From Tubiluchus corallicola (Eukaryota; Priapulida; Priapulimorpha; Priapulimorphida; Tubiluchidae): a DNA stretch of 64,000 nucleotides. Location of the stretch: NCBI GenBank assembly GCA_030141605.1, contig JAQGDQ010000946.1:1-64000 (forward strand). The letters run 5' to 3'. The translations under genes were made by a program, and so were the position numbers. The notes under the pieces were generated by a model that saw nothing but the letters and a program-made list of their open reading frames with translations, was not told the DNA's origin and ran no database searches. Below, one piece after another: positions 1-13,900 of this stretch; position 1 is the first letter of the stretch, and each line of letters opens with the position of its first letter.

Positions 1-1337
1 GGGTGACACGCTTAGATGTATCAATATATTATTTGTGCAATGACTCATTAGTCGAAGAATCGCTGACCACAATCGCAAAGCATTGAATGCGGCCACATCT
101 CTCGACCCACAAAACGCCTATGGTCTATTTTTAGTAACAGTATCCTTGCGTGGACGCTGTGGATCTAAGATAAATAATTCTCAATGGCTCATGCGCAACA
201 CTCGCTGCAGAGGCGAGGCGTAGCTAAGGAAATAATCAATAATATTTGCATCATCAGCAGACTTTGTCATACGGTGTCATTTCCAAGAATTCTTGTTATC
301 CGCTGTGATGTTCATAGTTTACTTTACATTGTCAATAAACGATTTTTATCATGGCCGCAACGTTTGTCACTTAGAATTATTGGTCAGAGCCGATTTTGAA
401 TCGAAAATTAGGGGCGCGCATTATACTCGAATGAATACGGTACATTTTGAAAAGAAAAGATGACTTTTGCTATTTTTATGCAACATGTTTTGCCTTTCCG
501 GTTGCTTTTGCGGTACTGTTTTTAATTTGCACTGTTTGAAATCTAATTTATTTCTGTTATGTTGTGAATTAAGTCTGTCATAGCTTCGAAAAGTGGTATA
601 CAAGACCATACGTGTTTCATTGCATTCAAACAATAAGGTTTTACATTTTCAGTAACGATTCTTGGTCACAAATAGTGATTTTTTTTTTTATGAGATACTA
701 AATGCTATAGACAGAAAAAGTACAAGTGTTCCAATTCCGCTAAATAGTATAGAGTTTAGACACCCGCATATTTTTGTACCTTTCAGTTTTCCAAGTAGAA
801 ACTAAAGCTGTCTATGGGAAACTAGTCTTTAACTAATATGCTCACTTGTTGCACATTTCATTTGCAATTCTTAATTTAAAGTACTACAATAAGAATTTAA
901 TGTGTGCTGCCACCTACATTTAAAATTATTTATTATCGAAGTGAGTCAAGTTTAATCCAGGTTGTGGCCTTGGTCAGTGCTGCTCGGTCACCTGTACCTG
1001 TTGCGCTTACCATATATGGTAGCGTTGATTGTTAGTGTGTTTTACTAGCCAATCAGGTAAGCTCAGTGGGTGCATGTGACTTGGGTAGCTCTGCCAAGGC
1101 CAGACCTTCCCTTTTTCCCCTTCTTGAGCATTACTGTTGAATGTTCACCATGTGTTTTCTCTCCTGTAAATAATGTTGTAATATGTAAATAGAAATAAAG
1201 TCTTCCACAGTTCAACACAATTTCATAGTTTCGTTTCGACCACCAGAGTGGCCAGTCTACACTAACTTCAGTCTAATACACTTCAAGCTCTCTACAAATT
1301 CAGTCCTTTTATGCATAACGCTACAAAGTTTCTAAAA
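1..1337. other. WDR3 upstream/intron sequence, no gene seen
   Basis: No coding exon could be recognised here; the missing WDR3 N-terminal exon was looked for and not found. About 900-1265 has the look of a solo LTR or other retroelement end (TGTGTGCTGCC at 901, AATAAA near 1193), but no target duplication was found, so this is only a suggestion. Confidence 0.4.
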
Positions 1338-1809
1338 CAGGGGTGTGCAAATTATCTGACTAGCCGGGCCACTTTAAACTTTCCCGCAATTCCTGCAGGC
1401 CACAGGCAATTTGATCAAGGAGCCAAGTACAGAAGGGCCTAATAACGATTTTTTGCATCCGATATGCGTATATCATTATTACTACACTCAAGAAACTATT
1501 TTAGAAGTTATTAAAATTTATATTACAAACCATATTTCTACTTTCAGGACAATAGTGGTATTTCATTACAATGCATATTAGTAATGTGTATCACACAGTC
1601 TTGTAGTACAGTGACATTAAGCTACAACCGTCTTGTAAGGGTTAAAGGCATCCGATCTAGTAGAAAAAACTACCCGCACTGTCTTTGGAATCGTGGCACG
1701 GACTTCAGCTGGATACACTCAATTAATCGCCCGGGCCGCACTTTCATTAGGTTGACAATTCTCTTGGCGGGCCGTAAGTGGCCCGCGGGCCGCAATTTGC
1801 ACACCCCTG
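1338..1809. mobile_element. hAT-type MITE
   Basis: Terminal inverted repeats CAGGGGTGTGCAAATT / AATTTGCACACCCCTG, flanked by 8-bp target duplications TTCTAAAA (1330-1337) and TTCTACAA (1810-1817), one mismatch. 472 bp, no transposase. The TIR sequence and 8-bp duplication are hAT hallmarks. The open frame inside is not a gene. Confidence 0.85.
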
Positions 1810-1970
1810 TTCTACAAGGTCCCTGGTTCAGTCCCGGGTTTGCACTATGTTATGCTTGAATTCAACTATCCGAATCTTGAATAATATTTCAGGTTGTGAA
1901 TAATGTTGAAGAATAGCAATAATTGTTTTCAACATAAAAATGTCAGCATAAAAATTGTGTCACTTCTTAG

Positions 1971-2180
1971 GTGACTCAACTACGTGGCGAGAAACAAGAA
2001 GCGACAATCGTCGCCGCCTCACCTGACAAACGCCACATTGCAGTCGGTTACAGCGATGGATCCATTGCAGTGTTTAATGCCTTGACTGGTGAGAAGAGTC
2101 TGGCATTCAGTGGACATAAATCTGCTGTGTCAGCTCTCGTTTACGATCACAATGGAATGAGACTCGTTTCAGGATCAAAG
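1971..2180 (+). CDS. WDR3: WDR3 exon, start of visible WD40 propeller 1
   Basis: Acceptor AG ends at 1970, donor GT starts at 2181, phase 0 on both sides. It encodes 70 residues including [20 protein letters not shown] and [14 protein letters not shown], the typical GH-to-SGSK half of WD40 repeats. It does not start with a plausible initiator: the first codon is GTG after an acceptor, so at least one coding exon lies upstream. Confidence 0.93.
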
Positions 2181-5100
2181 GTACCTGAAGAAGGCATTGT
2201 GTGTTTTGTAGTAAGGCTTAAAAATGTGCCTAGTTTCATGTTGGTGCTGTGATGTATCTTTCTCTCTGTAATTATTTATTAATTCGGCATTGTAGTTAGT
2301 TAAAGTACAAGAGCACAAGAAAACCCTCCAATTACATGAAGCATAAAAAATTCGTCTTGAAATTTTAAATCATTTATGTGCTGCCTTTTTGCATACAGGG
2401 CTTGCATCGGCAGTAACGCTGTATAAAACTTGTAAATTTAAACTCCCGCGATGACCGTTAGGCGCAGCCATTTTGACGATAGGTCATTTGAAACAAGTTT
2501 AGATAACACTGAGTAAAGTTTGAAAAAATAATCAGAGCATTCATAGGACACATTTCACTAACTAAGTAAAATTTTAAATTACTGTATCTTGTTAATAAGA
2601 TTAAAAACAGTTTTTTGGGTAGCGAGTGGTGCACCCTGGATGGTGAGTCAGCTACATTTTACCAATTGGTGAAAACATTTTAAATAAATGATAATTTTCT
2701 TTTCTGGTTACATAATCTTTCAAGCAGGAGCAGGTAAGTGAAATGCTAACTAATATAACTTTACATGGAAAGTTTTTTGAGACATGGTTTAACATTTCCT
2801 TTTCTTCCCCTGATTTACTATATGGCGTCATACAATGGCACTGTCAAGAGTTAATAAATGAATTGAATTGAATTAAATCTACTGATTAATTTCTTTCTGC
2901 TTGCTTGAAAACCACCTATATACCTTACTTACCTGGGCAGCAGTTTATCTTCGGTTAATGTTTAAGCCTAGGCAGCCAAAACAATAAACACTCCAGAGTC
3001 AAAACCAAGCACTGAGCAACCTTGAGAATTTCATCTAGATACTTAGTCTGGTTGCTATAGCAACAGGTTGCATCCATGAAGTTTGCTCACTGGTCTCACT
3101 TGATATAAACTTTTAGCACTTAGTAGTCAGTCAGGAAACAAAATGTATATAATAATTACACTGTTTACGTTAGTGTACCTACTGTTTTAATGCATCAACT
3201 TAGATAAAAATGTTGTTGATAAAATAAAAAATTGCCTTGAGCTAAGTAAATAAATCGTCATTAAATTGAAACATACGCCGTTAAGTAGAAAATGGTGTGA
3301 AAAGTTCAGCGTCGTTGAAACGAAACGTCGCTAAATTGGGAGTCGTAAAGTGCAGACTTTCTGTATCACAGTAGCTGAAGTACAAAGATTATTATTGTTT
3401 GAAAGCAAGTTGATGTTTGTATAATACTTTTCAGGACACAGAAGTAATGTTGTGGGATACCGTCAACGAATCTGGTTTATTTCGACTGCGCGGCCACAAG
3501 GGACAGATTACTGGATGCTGTTTCTTTACACAGCACAACGTTCTTATAACTAGGTAACATTTACAACTTATATTATGTAAGTGAGTGAGATAAAGTAGAA
3601 AAAATTATTTCCTCGTGATAATAACAGCTCAGGTATTTTCAGTGTATACATTTATATGCAATATACGATCGTATCTCGCTTTGCGGGACTTCGCTTTTTC
3701 CGATATCGGAAGAATCAGAGAAAATCTACACCGTTAAAAAGTCCCGCTTATTACGGACATGGTCCGTTGTTTCGAGACTGACAGCTAGTTGTTGGGACGT
3801 CACTTTGTTTACATTGTGACATCAGTGTAACCACGTGTATATCTATGTGTAAAAATATAGAGTCAATTATGCAGAGTTATTTGTCCCCTCAATTGCTAAC
3901 AGTTTTCATATACTTTTGCATAGGAGCGGGCCGTACTTAATGTTTTTGAGACAGTTAGGTGATTGATTCTACATTACCACGCGTTTAATACGCTGCGCTT
4001 ACTATATTAGCTTAGTATTGGCAAATTCGGACCGACGTCTCCCCGCTTTTGTCCGGCAAACCCTGATATGTGTGTATATATACAGTTCTAGAATTAAGTA
4101 CTTGAGGAGCTTCAAGTTATTTGGCTGTGTGACTGTGGAAAAGTACGTGATTGGATGATTCTTAGAACCATTGCAGCTGATCTAAGTAAAATATAATCGA
4201 AGAGGCACCTGTTACTTACTCTAAGTTTTTTTGTAAACAATTTTCAACAGAATCATCTTATGAAGCAGCTAGGCCATTGTTTGCCTGTCGAAAGGTTTTT
4301 TTATTGTTGCTTGACTGTTTCAGCTCCAAAGATGGTCTTATCAAATTTTGGGATCTTACAACCCAGCACTGTTTTAAAACACTTACGGGTCACAGGAACG
4401 AGGTAATTTGTGATTTTTTGTCGATAGTTATATTATCCTTATTGATTTTTTAGCTGTTGTATATCTTGCAACACATTTGTTGCAAAATGCTTTTCGTCTG
4501 GGCGGTCGTGAGTTCAATGCAGAACAATCAACTAAACATACATTTCATCAACGATCTACAAGTGATTTTGCATGGGAACGTACCATACAGTACAGTATTT
4601 TGGAATGCACCTGGCTTCAGATGCTGGTTGGCTGCTTAGCGTTACTTGTTGCAAAGCAACCCCAATCCTATGGCTGTTAAACTTTTCCACAATGTTTCGC
4701 ATGGCCATAACAGTGAAATAAACAGGCCTGGGTGACTGCGTTTAGTGCTGAGCTTGGGTGGCAGACTACCGCCTTCCGTCCCTTGCATGAAAAAACATAG
4801 ACGGCCTTGTGCTGTCTTCCACAGTGAAAGGGTTAAAGTCTGTACCCTTGATTTATTTGTTTCTGTATATTAACATACAACGTATTAGATGTTCATTTTG
4901 ATTTTTTTTACCGCTGGTTAGGTTTGGAATCTGGTGTTGGTAAAAGATGAAACTGGTTTAATTACCGGCGCCGGGGACAACGAACTGAGAGTTTGGAATT
5001 TACATTTTGCTACAGCGGAATCACAAGAGAGTGAAGAAGTCGAACCAGAACAGAAGAAGTCTAGAATCACAAGCGACAAAGGCGAGAGCGGCGACGACGA

Positions 5101-7901
5101 CGATGGTGATGAAGAGGATGATGTACGTTTTTCAGTTTGTGTTAATTCTTAATCTCTACTAAGTCCTTCATTGGTGAGTGTACGTTAAAGTTTATTTTAA
5201 AGTCTATTTTTTCGAGTATTTGCCGTAAATGTATCTAAGGTGGCGCCATAGGCTAGCCACTATAGTTTTTGAGTGTTTGCTTTTATGATTAATTGTTTCA
5301 GTACTATCTGATGATGGACAGAATTACCAAAAAATTCTGTGCTGATAATTATTTGCAGCATGTTTTAGTCACCTTGAAGAGGAATTACACTCATACAGTA
5401 GGTGCCTCCTTAATAGAATCGACTTATTCGCTTAATTGATTCAAAAATGCCTGGTACTGGCTGCTTCTACACATACATAAAAATTGTCAGTAATTGACTA
5501 AAATAACTCCACATAATTGACTCAATACATTTTATCTGCCCAGAGAGCCTTTCCTACTTTTATGTCATATATAAAAACTGTTGGTAATTGACTCAAATAA
5601 CTCCACATAATTGACTCAATACATTTTATCTGCCCAGAGAGCCTTTCCTACTTTTATGTCATATATAAAAACTGTCAGTAATTGACTCAAATAACTCCAC
5701 ATAATTGACTCAATACATTGTATGTGCCCAGAGAGCATTTACTACTTTTATTCATCTTTACTTCGCTTTTGTGCTCTATAATGTGTGTACAGTGGAAACA
5801 TTCATGTTAGGCGCCATTTTGTTTGTACGCAGGTACGTTTATCATGCGCTAATAGGCTTGCGTAGCGGTTTTGCTTTGAATCTGTTACCTTCTCATTCAC
5901 TACGTTACCCAAGAATTTCTGGAAGCTAAACACTTAATCACTTGCGGTTTCCTTTTGATGCTCTCGTTGCAAATCACACTTTCAGGCTTAATCTGTTAAC
6001 AGTCAAAGACACAGGTACAGTATCTTGTGCAAATAAACGGACTAGTGTGATTCAGAAAAGTATACTTTTTAATTTATAGCTAATTCACTTATATAAATTA
6101 ATATTTTAAAATATTTAAAAAAAAAATTTAACTGCACAGAGGAATTTAGGCATTACTTCGTTTCTAAAATTCATTAAAACCTTTGCAGCTCATACTAAGC
6201 TGATGCCTCATACTTCTACACCAGTAATACTACACCCATCGGTTAATAGGTTCAGTTGGTTAATTGGGTCAAAACACGTCAGTCCCAAAGTGATTCTATT
6301 AAGCAGCGCCTGCTGTATCTCGGTTTACCAGACCTCACTTTTACGCATATCGGAAAAATCGTACAAAATCTGGACCGTTAAGAAGTCACGCTACTACGGG
6401 CACCGTCTGTTGTTTCGCGAGCTGACCGCTAATTGGCGTGCTGTCACTTTGTTTACATCATTACGTCAGTGTAACCAAGCAGCGTGTAATGACTGTACTT
6501 AACGTGATTGTTTATACGTATATTACAGTGCACCAAAGCGAACTAAGACATCATAATAACAGTGAAAGCTCATTGGTCACTCAAAAGTATCTTATTTAAG
6601 CATGTGCAGAAAAAATATAGAGTCAATTATGCGGAGTTATTTGAGTCACTTGCCGACAGTTTTTACATACTTTTGCATAGCAGCGACCCATACTAGACGA
6701 TTTTGAGCCAATTAGGTGATTGATTCTACATTACCGTGAGTCTAATACACGGCGCCTACTCTATCTATCTTAGTATTGGTAAATATGGACAATCGGCAAA
6801 TTTGGGCCGACATCTCCCTGCTTTTGTCCGGCAAACCGAGAGATGAGTGTACTGTTATCATTTGATGTTCTACAGCGTGTGGAATATCAAGTTAATTAGT
6901 TTCGTAACAATCAGACGCATTTGTAAACAATTTTGTTAACTAATTCAGTGTGAAGTTAAAATAATGCTATTACGTTTCTTACAGAGTCGATTAAAATGTA
7001 AATTTGCTGGAGTAATAGTACGGCGTGGAAAAGACAGAGCGCTGACACTGGCTGTTGATTCGAGTGGTACAGTTCTAGGTTGTCATGTATGTATTAACAT
7101 TTGACCACGTTTAGAAAAATTACAAAGTTGGCTGGTGTTTGCTTTTTGCATGGATATTTCAGAGGATAGGCGTTTCATTGAAGAAATATAGGTGACACGC
7201 CTTTCTAAAGCGGGCCACTAAAAAAAGTTTCTGTCAAACCTCTAAAGATGTCAGTAGGGAGGAAGGAAAATTTTTTTCCAAAATTTTTTTTAAGGCTTTG
7301 TGAATGCTTTAAAACTGAATCGTAGAATACTTACAATCAGTTGAAATCAAAGTTTGTTTATTTCTCACGGGTCAGCTGTGTTGTTTTAATTTTTTTCAGT
7401 GCTTATTTTTTCACGCTTTGTTTTTCAGTTTTTTGTTTCGCATTTCTAAATCATCGTATAATTATTGATTATGGTGTAGTTTCTTTTTTGTATGGTGTGA
7501 ATGTAGTTCTAATAATTATGGTTAGGCGCCGACACTATTTGGCTGTTAATACTATGATTTGGTTGAAAATACTACACTGTTTAAGTAATCGGCATCATAC
7601 GATACAATATGATATGATAAGTTTATGATATGATATGATATAATTGAACCAGACAGATTTAGTCTAGTGGTAATGTGTCTGCTTTCCATCTGGGAGGTCG
7701 TGAGTTCGAACCAGCGGCCGGGTCATATCAAAGACTTTAAAAATGATACCTGCTGTTGCCCTGCCTGACGCGTGATATTTAGGGTAAAAGTGGGGTAATG
7801 ATAGTCTCTGTTATGTAGTTGTAGGTTGTTATTTACAGTCGGCGATAATAGCTCTGTGAGCTAATGTTATTTGTTGACCCAAAAGCCGACTTTAAATAAA
7901 G

Positions 7902-7952
<51 letters not shown>

Positions 7953-10900
7953 GCCATCATAATTTTGTATAAATTTTGTCGCCGTAGAAAAACATGGCTG
8001 CGATCTCCCCGAAACAGCAGTGTTATAGCAATTATTGCATTTACGTTGTAAGTTGAAAAATTACGCTTTTATATGACTGAGTCAGATAAGTGTATGAACA
8101 TGCGAAAAAATTATGACATTCCTGGCTGTGTGTGCGATAAAAAAATATTAGACGGAAACGGAAATATTTTTATTTGCTGCCCTAGTCTAGCTGATACATT
8201 AATAACTATTAAGGTTACTAACGTATGTAAGTGTAGAATGTGTTTAGCCATAATACTGAGAGTGATGAATGAAAACAAAAAACTTAAGTAGGCGAGACAA
8301 TTTTTTTAATGATTTTGTGAGCAAGAGTCTCTTTGTCACATCATTATTCTGTGTAACCAGTGTGGACCAGTGCAGCATGCTCACTGACTCCGGCAGCTCC
8401 TGCAGCCAACCTGGTGCCAAACGTATCGCTCCGCTTTCCTATGGACTACACCAGGGAGGAAGAGAGGGGGTTCCTGTTGTCTGGGCAACTCAGGATCTCC
8501 ATACACCTTGCCCAGGCAGTGCGCACTGGAGACGTTCAAGGATCGCACTGCTCAGCCACAGTCGGCGCTGCAGCTCCATCAATGTGATCAATAACTGACT
8601 CTCTTGGCGCATGCTCCATTGTCTTCCGAGACAGAAGGATGCCAACCAACCAACAACAACCATTCTGCATAACCTAGGTGTTGGCTAAGCGTTCTGGTTT
8701 TCGCGATTTTAAAGTTACGGCTACCAGAAAAGTAAAATGCGATTTTTTTCCTTGCAGGGCAATGATCACCTTCTAGAACTTTTCAAAATATGCAGCCAAG
8801 ATGAGGTTAGAAAACGCGTAAGGCATCGTCAGAAGAAAGCCCGAAAGAAGCTGATGTAAGTTGTTTGAAATTTAACTTGTATGACAAGAATTGTGTTTTA
8901 AAATCGAAATATCTCAGATACTGTACATTTAGTTTATAAGAGTAAGTAAATATTTTGTAGTATTTTTGCTGCATTAAAGGAAAACCGGACGATTGTTTAG
9001 ACTCAATCTCATTTTAATATACTGTCCAAAATATACATTTTCTTGCCTATTAAAGTTAACAATTGTTCTTTATATTTGAATAATTAGCTTAGAAAGTTAA
9101 TTAATGGCAACCGAATACAGCTATTGCTTTCGTCAGAAACTAAGCACAGTTTGTGCAATGACAGGCATCTTCCCTTGCGCATCAAGCACGTTTGCATAAG
9201 TGTTGCAGTACTGTTCAAATGCATGATGTCATGAAAATGGGCTCTATATCACATGACGTCAGAAACTTACACTGGAGCTCTTGATCATGCTTATCACTGT
9301 AGCGCCTTCTATTTGTCGGCAACACGAATGTGACAAAAAGCGCCGCTACCAATCTTAGTAGACTCACTGAGCCGCGCGTAGCTTTGAAAGTTTAACAAAA
9401 TCCGAGGTAATTATTATTTAATCTAAGCTTTGATTTAAAAAAAAACTATTGTAGTTTTCAATATTTTAGAGCATTCTTTATTCTCAACTCTTGTTTACAC
9501 AATCATCCGAGTTTCCTTTATAGTAGAACTAAATGTTTTTCTTTGATCAACGTATCCAAACATGTTTGACCCGTTACTTCATTCGCTATACATCATCTTA
9601 TCTCATTCTCTATAATTATTGTAATTATCATAATAAGAACAAACGTCTCTTGCAACAGCAACAAATTATACAATCCTTAGTTTTCCTTTTTTTTTGCTTT
9701 CATAAATGTAGGAACTTGGTATTGTGGCTCGAACGACGTAACGTGCTAAATAGTTTAGTTTCGTAAAAAGTGGGTCATTTAGTGATTGTAATCATTTGTT
9801 GTTCAAATTGCAAGGGCAAAATTTATAAAGAAGCATTTTCGCTTGTCACATGACAAACTGCTCTCACACAAGAGGACAAAAGCAAAACATTTTAACTTTT
9901 ATCAGTTTTCTATTATGTCTGTTGGCAGTATGACAAGAATTATGTTTTAAAATCGAAATATTTCAGTCCCTTTATATTTAGTTTGCAAGAATAAGTAAAC
10001 AGAATTTGGATTGTTTTGTAGTATTTTTGCTGTTTCAATGTAAAATGAAATGTTTTTGCTTGGGAAACACATCCAAATGTGTTTGACAAATTACTTTATT
10101 TCCTATGATTATCTCATTTACTCATTAAAAATAATTATATACATAATTTATAATATGTATATATAATATATATACATTATAGTATATATATTATAATTAT
10201 ATACATTATAATTTATATACATAATTTTAATTATATAACATAAACATTTACTCATTAAACATAATTAATATAATTAGCATAATGTCAAATAAGAACAAAC
10301 ATTTCACAATTGCAACAAGTTAAATAATTCTTATTTTTCTCTTTTCTTGCTTGCATAAATATAGAAACTTTGCGTTGTAGCCTCGTACAAGGTAATGCGC
10401 TTAATAGTTTAATATCGCCACGTGTCGGCTGTTAATGATCGTAATGGTTTGTTGTTTAAACTGTAAAGGTGAAATTCATTAAGTAACATTTTTAATTATT
10501 GGGTGTGAAAAGAACTGAAGCAAAGGCTTTTAGCTTTGGTACTTGGCTGTTATGTCTGTTGTCAATTAGTTTGTGTAGCTGTAGCACATTACATTGTTCC
10601 CTCGTTACTTTGCGGTTCGTTTATCGTGGACTCAGTGTTTTGCGGGTTTTCAAAAATATTAATGTAAAATATTTATCGCGGTATTATCGCTGTTTCGCGG
10701 GTTTTTGCGGTACTCCGTCTAAAGTGTTTTTTGCACATGCATAGTACGTATTGTACAGTAATGTATAGATTTGATGAATTTTGCACTAAATGTATAAAAA
10801 TATATTACAAATATTAATTCTAACATTAAAAGAATATTATAAATCATAAAAAATTACCATTTACAGTAGATAGTGTATTTATTCGGTGGATGAATACACG

Positions 10901-13900
10901 CCAAAAGCGAAATGTAGTACTTGCGCCCACTTGAGATGCTACTTGCCGATGTGAAATTGTACACAACACATGATCTAGGTTTAAGAGTTTGAAACATTTT
11001 TATGAACATTTAATTAAAGTTTTTTTAAAGGTACATGTACAGTATGGGAAAAGTTATTAAGGGAATGGGAAAGGGTTATGTATAAGAGTGTGGGGAGGGT
11101 TTATAAAGACTTAAAATAATGTATAACTACTAAAATAAGTATAGCGTCCCTACTTCACGGATATTGCGGGTGGGCCTGGAACAGAACACAGGGAAGTCAG
11201 GGAACACTGTATATTTATTAATAACTAATTTGCTCTGTTTGTTTTTATGTAGTCCAGCATGTTTAGTTGTGGTGCTGTTGCGGTTCTATACACATTTATG
11301 GTGAATTTTTTTTTTAAAAAAAGCAGAAAAGAACAACAGATGGATTCTATGGAGACTGACACCATTGAGCAGTCGATTACTGTGAGCGTTGAAGATGAGA
11401 TAACAAGGATAGCATCGTTAAGAATGTCTGCCAAAGTTCATGGCTTCGATGTTGTGCTAATGAAATCAGAAATTAAGGTTTGGTCGATTTCTAATTCCAA
11501 ATTATACTTTTTTGGCTACATAAGAAAGACAGGATGATTTGTAATATACTACTCCATTTTTAAGTACAATAAAAAGTACACATTTTAACCCAATTAACAC
11601 TGCAAAAGCGTTTCTGATAATTAAATAATAGATTAAGAACTTAGCAGTGGGCGAGCCCAACTATTGATGACATCACAAACTAACATACTTTTCAACAGCA
11701 AAAATATTCCATGAGCATATGGAGTGAGGTAATTTGTCATTTTTTGCCGATAGTTATATTATCCTTATTATTGTTTAGCTGCTGTTTAATTTGCAACATA
11801 TTTTCATGTTTCGTTTTTTCTCAATTAGTTTGATCTTAAACGTATAATGTTGAGTGTGCTGTGATGAACTCCAGAAATAACATTAAACAAGATGATTTTT
11901 CATATACTACCCCATCTTCAAGTCAGCTAAAAAGTACATTTTGACACAGTTAGTACTGCAAAAGCGTTTCTGATAATTAAATAATAGATTTAAAACTTTA
12001 ATTAACGGCGGGCGAGCCCAACTATTGATGACATCACCAACTTACATAATTTTCAACAGCAAAAATATTTCACGAGATGACATCACAAACTAACATAATT
12101 TTCAACAGAAAAAATATTCCACAAACGTGTTGCATATGTTTGCGGCAGCGAATTGAAGTACAGTGCTACTGCAAGATATCCAGTGTGTTGTACTAAAACT
12201 AGGCAAGTCCTGAGTTAAAAATTCAAATTTCAAATTTACCGCTGTGCTCACCAATGAACTGTCAAAGGTGTGTAGTTCGTCACAAACTAACACAGAAGCT
12301 GTTTTGCTTCTTTTTTATAAATTTAGCCGAGAGTGAGCTGACTAATAGACTGTTTAATCAACAGCAGCAGAAGTGCTAATTATTAATCTTCATTGATGAA
12401 ACAAGGTTTATTTCTCATCAGGTTGTGGTGCTGTTGAATAACAACACAATTGAACAGCATTCTGTACATTTGGAGAGTAAGACAGATGCAGGCTGCTTGA
12501 ATAAAGTAGCCCTATGTGGCCATCGGTCAGATGTTCGTGCAGTGAGCTTTAGTTCGGACAATGCGGCGATACTGTCTGCCAGTGGTGAAAGTTTGAAAGT
12601 ATGGAACAGGTTAGTGACGAAAAATGGGAGATTTTTTTGGTTTTATCAAATAATGTGCCATGTAATAATATTGTACTAATGTTCTTGTAATGTTGTGCTT
12701 AAGGGACAAAAAATGGTACCTAAAGTAGGTTTCAGAAAAATTGGCTTAAAAATATTACTTTATAGCAATTTTATGCATTTGTCGTAATACCGTTGAAGGG
12801 ATTTTTTCTTTGTTTTCATTTTAAATCTCCCGCCAAATTGATCCGACCGCGCCATTACATGACCTCATATACACACAACGTAAATCAAGGGAAGAAAATG
12901 AAATGTTAAACTATGTCCCAAAGAACTTTCCATGCAAAGTTATATTACTTAGCATTCTGCTTACCTGCTTGAAAGACTTATGTAACTAGAAAAGAAAATT
13001 ATTAATTATTTAAAATGTTTTCACCAATTGGTAAAATTTCGTTGTCTCATGTCCAGGGTGCACCACTCACTAACCAAAAAATGCATTTTAATCTTATTGA
13101 GAAGATACAGTGATTTAAAATTTTATTTAGTTAGTGACATGTGCGGTACGAATGTTCTGATTATTTTTTCAAACTTTGCAAAATGTTATCAAAACTTGCC
13201 TCAAATGACTTACCGTCAAAATGGTTGCATCTAACTGTCACCACGGGAGTTTAAATTTATAAGTGTTATACAGCGATGCAGACCTGTACGCAAAAAAAGC
13301 AGTATGTAAGTTGTATAAAATTTCAAGACGAATTTTTTAAGATGTATACAAGTGGAGGGTTTTCTTGTGCTTTAATGCTAGCAGTATATAGGATGTTCTT
13401 ATTTTGTAAATAGTAGTTTGGAAATTTTATTTTGCAGAGTTAGTCAAGAATGTATTCGAACCATGAACTGTGGATATGCGCTCTGCGCGTTGTTTACTCC
13501 TGGAGACAGACATGTATTAGTTGCTACAAAGGTGAAATTTCTCTAAGTGCTTGCTCAATAAATTGCATTTCTGCTCTAAGGTGTTATAAAAATAGACTTT
13601 TGAAGGTACTTTTACCTAATATGGACGTATTAAAACAAAGTAGTTGTTCTTGCTTCTCATTAGTAGCGTGAGTTTGTTGAAGTGACCATCATCTTTTGCT
13701 TGCTCGGTTAAATATCCTTATATTTAATAATATAATAATAAGCCTTTTCAGCATAGGCTACAAGGCATTGTCGAATGTACATAAAAGCGCATTGTCCTGG
13801 TACACGTAACTTTTGACCCCTTTATGATCGGCACTGTGAGAGACTACTACTTCATGATCCCCAAAGTCAAAAAATTCATGTTTGAGTAGCTTTATTATGT

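Noticed and set aside
1584-1859. 91-residue plus-strand frame
   Set aside because: Overlaps the interior and right terminus of the hAT-type MITE; no protein resemblance.
1-1970. N-terminal WDR3 exon
   Set aside because: Searched all frames by eye for the expected start and first WD repeat; nothing matches, so it is taken to lie upstream of the window.
7650-7722. Functional tRNA gene
   Set aside because: A- and B-box-like motifs are present but no full cloverleaf is evident, and it is fused to a SINE body with an (ATT)n tail.
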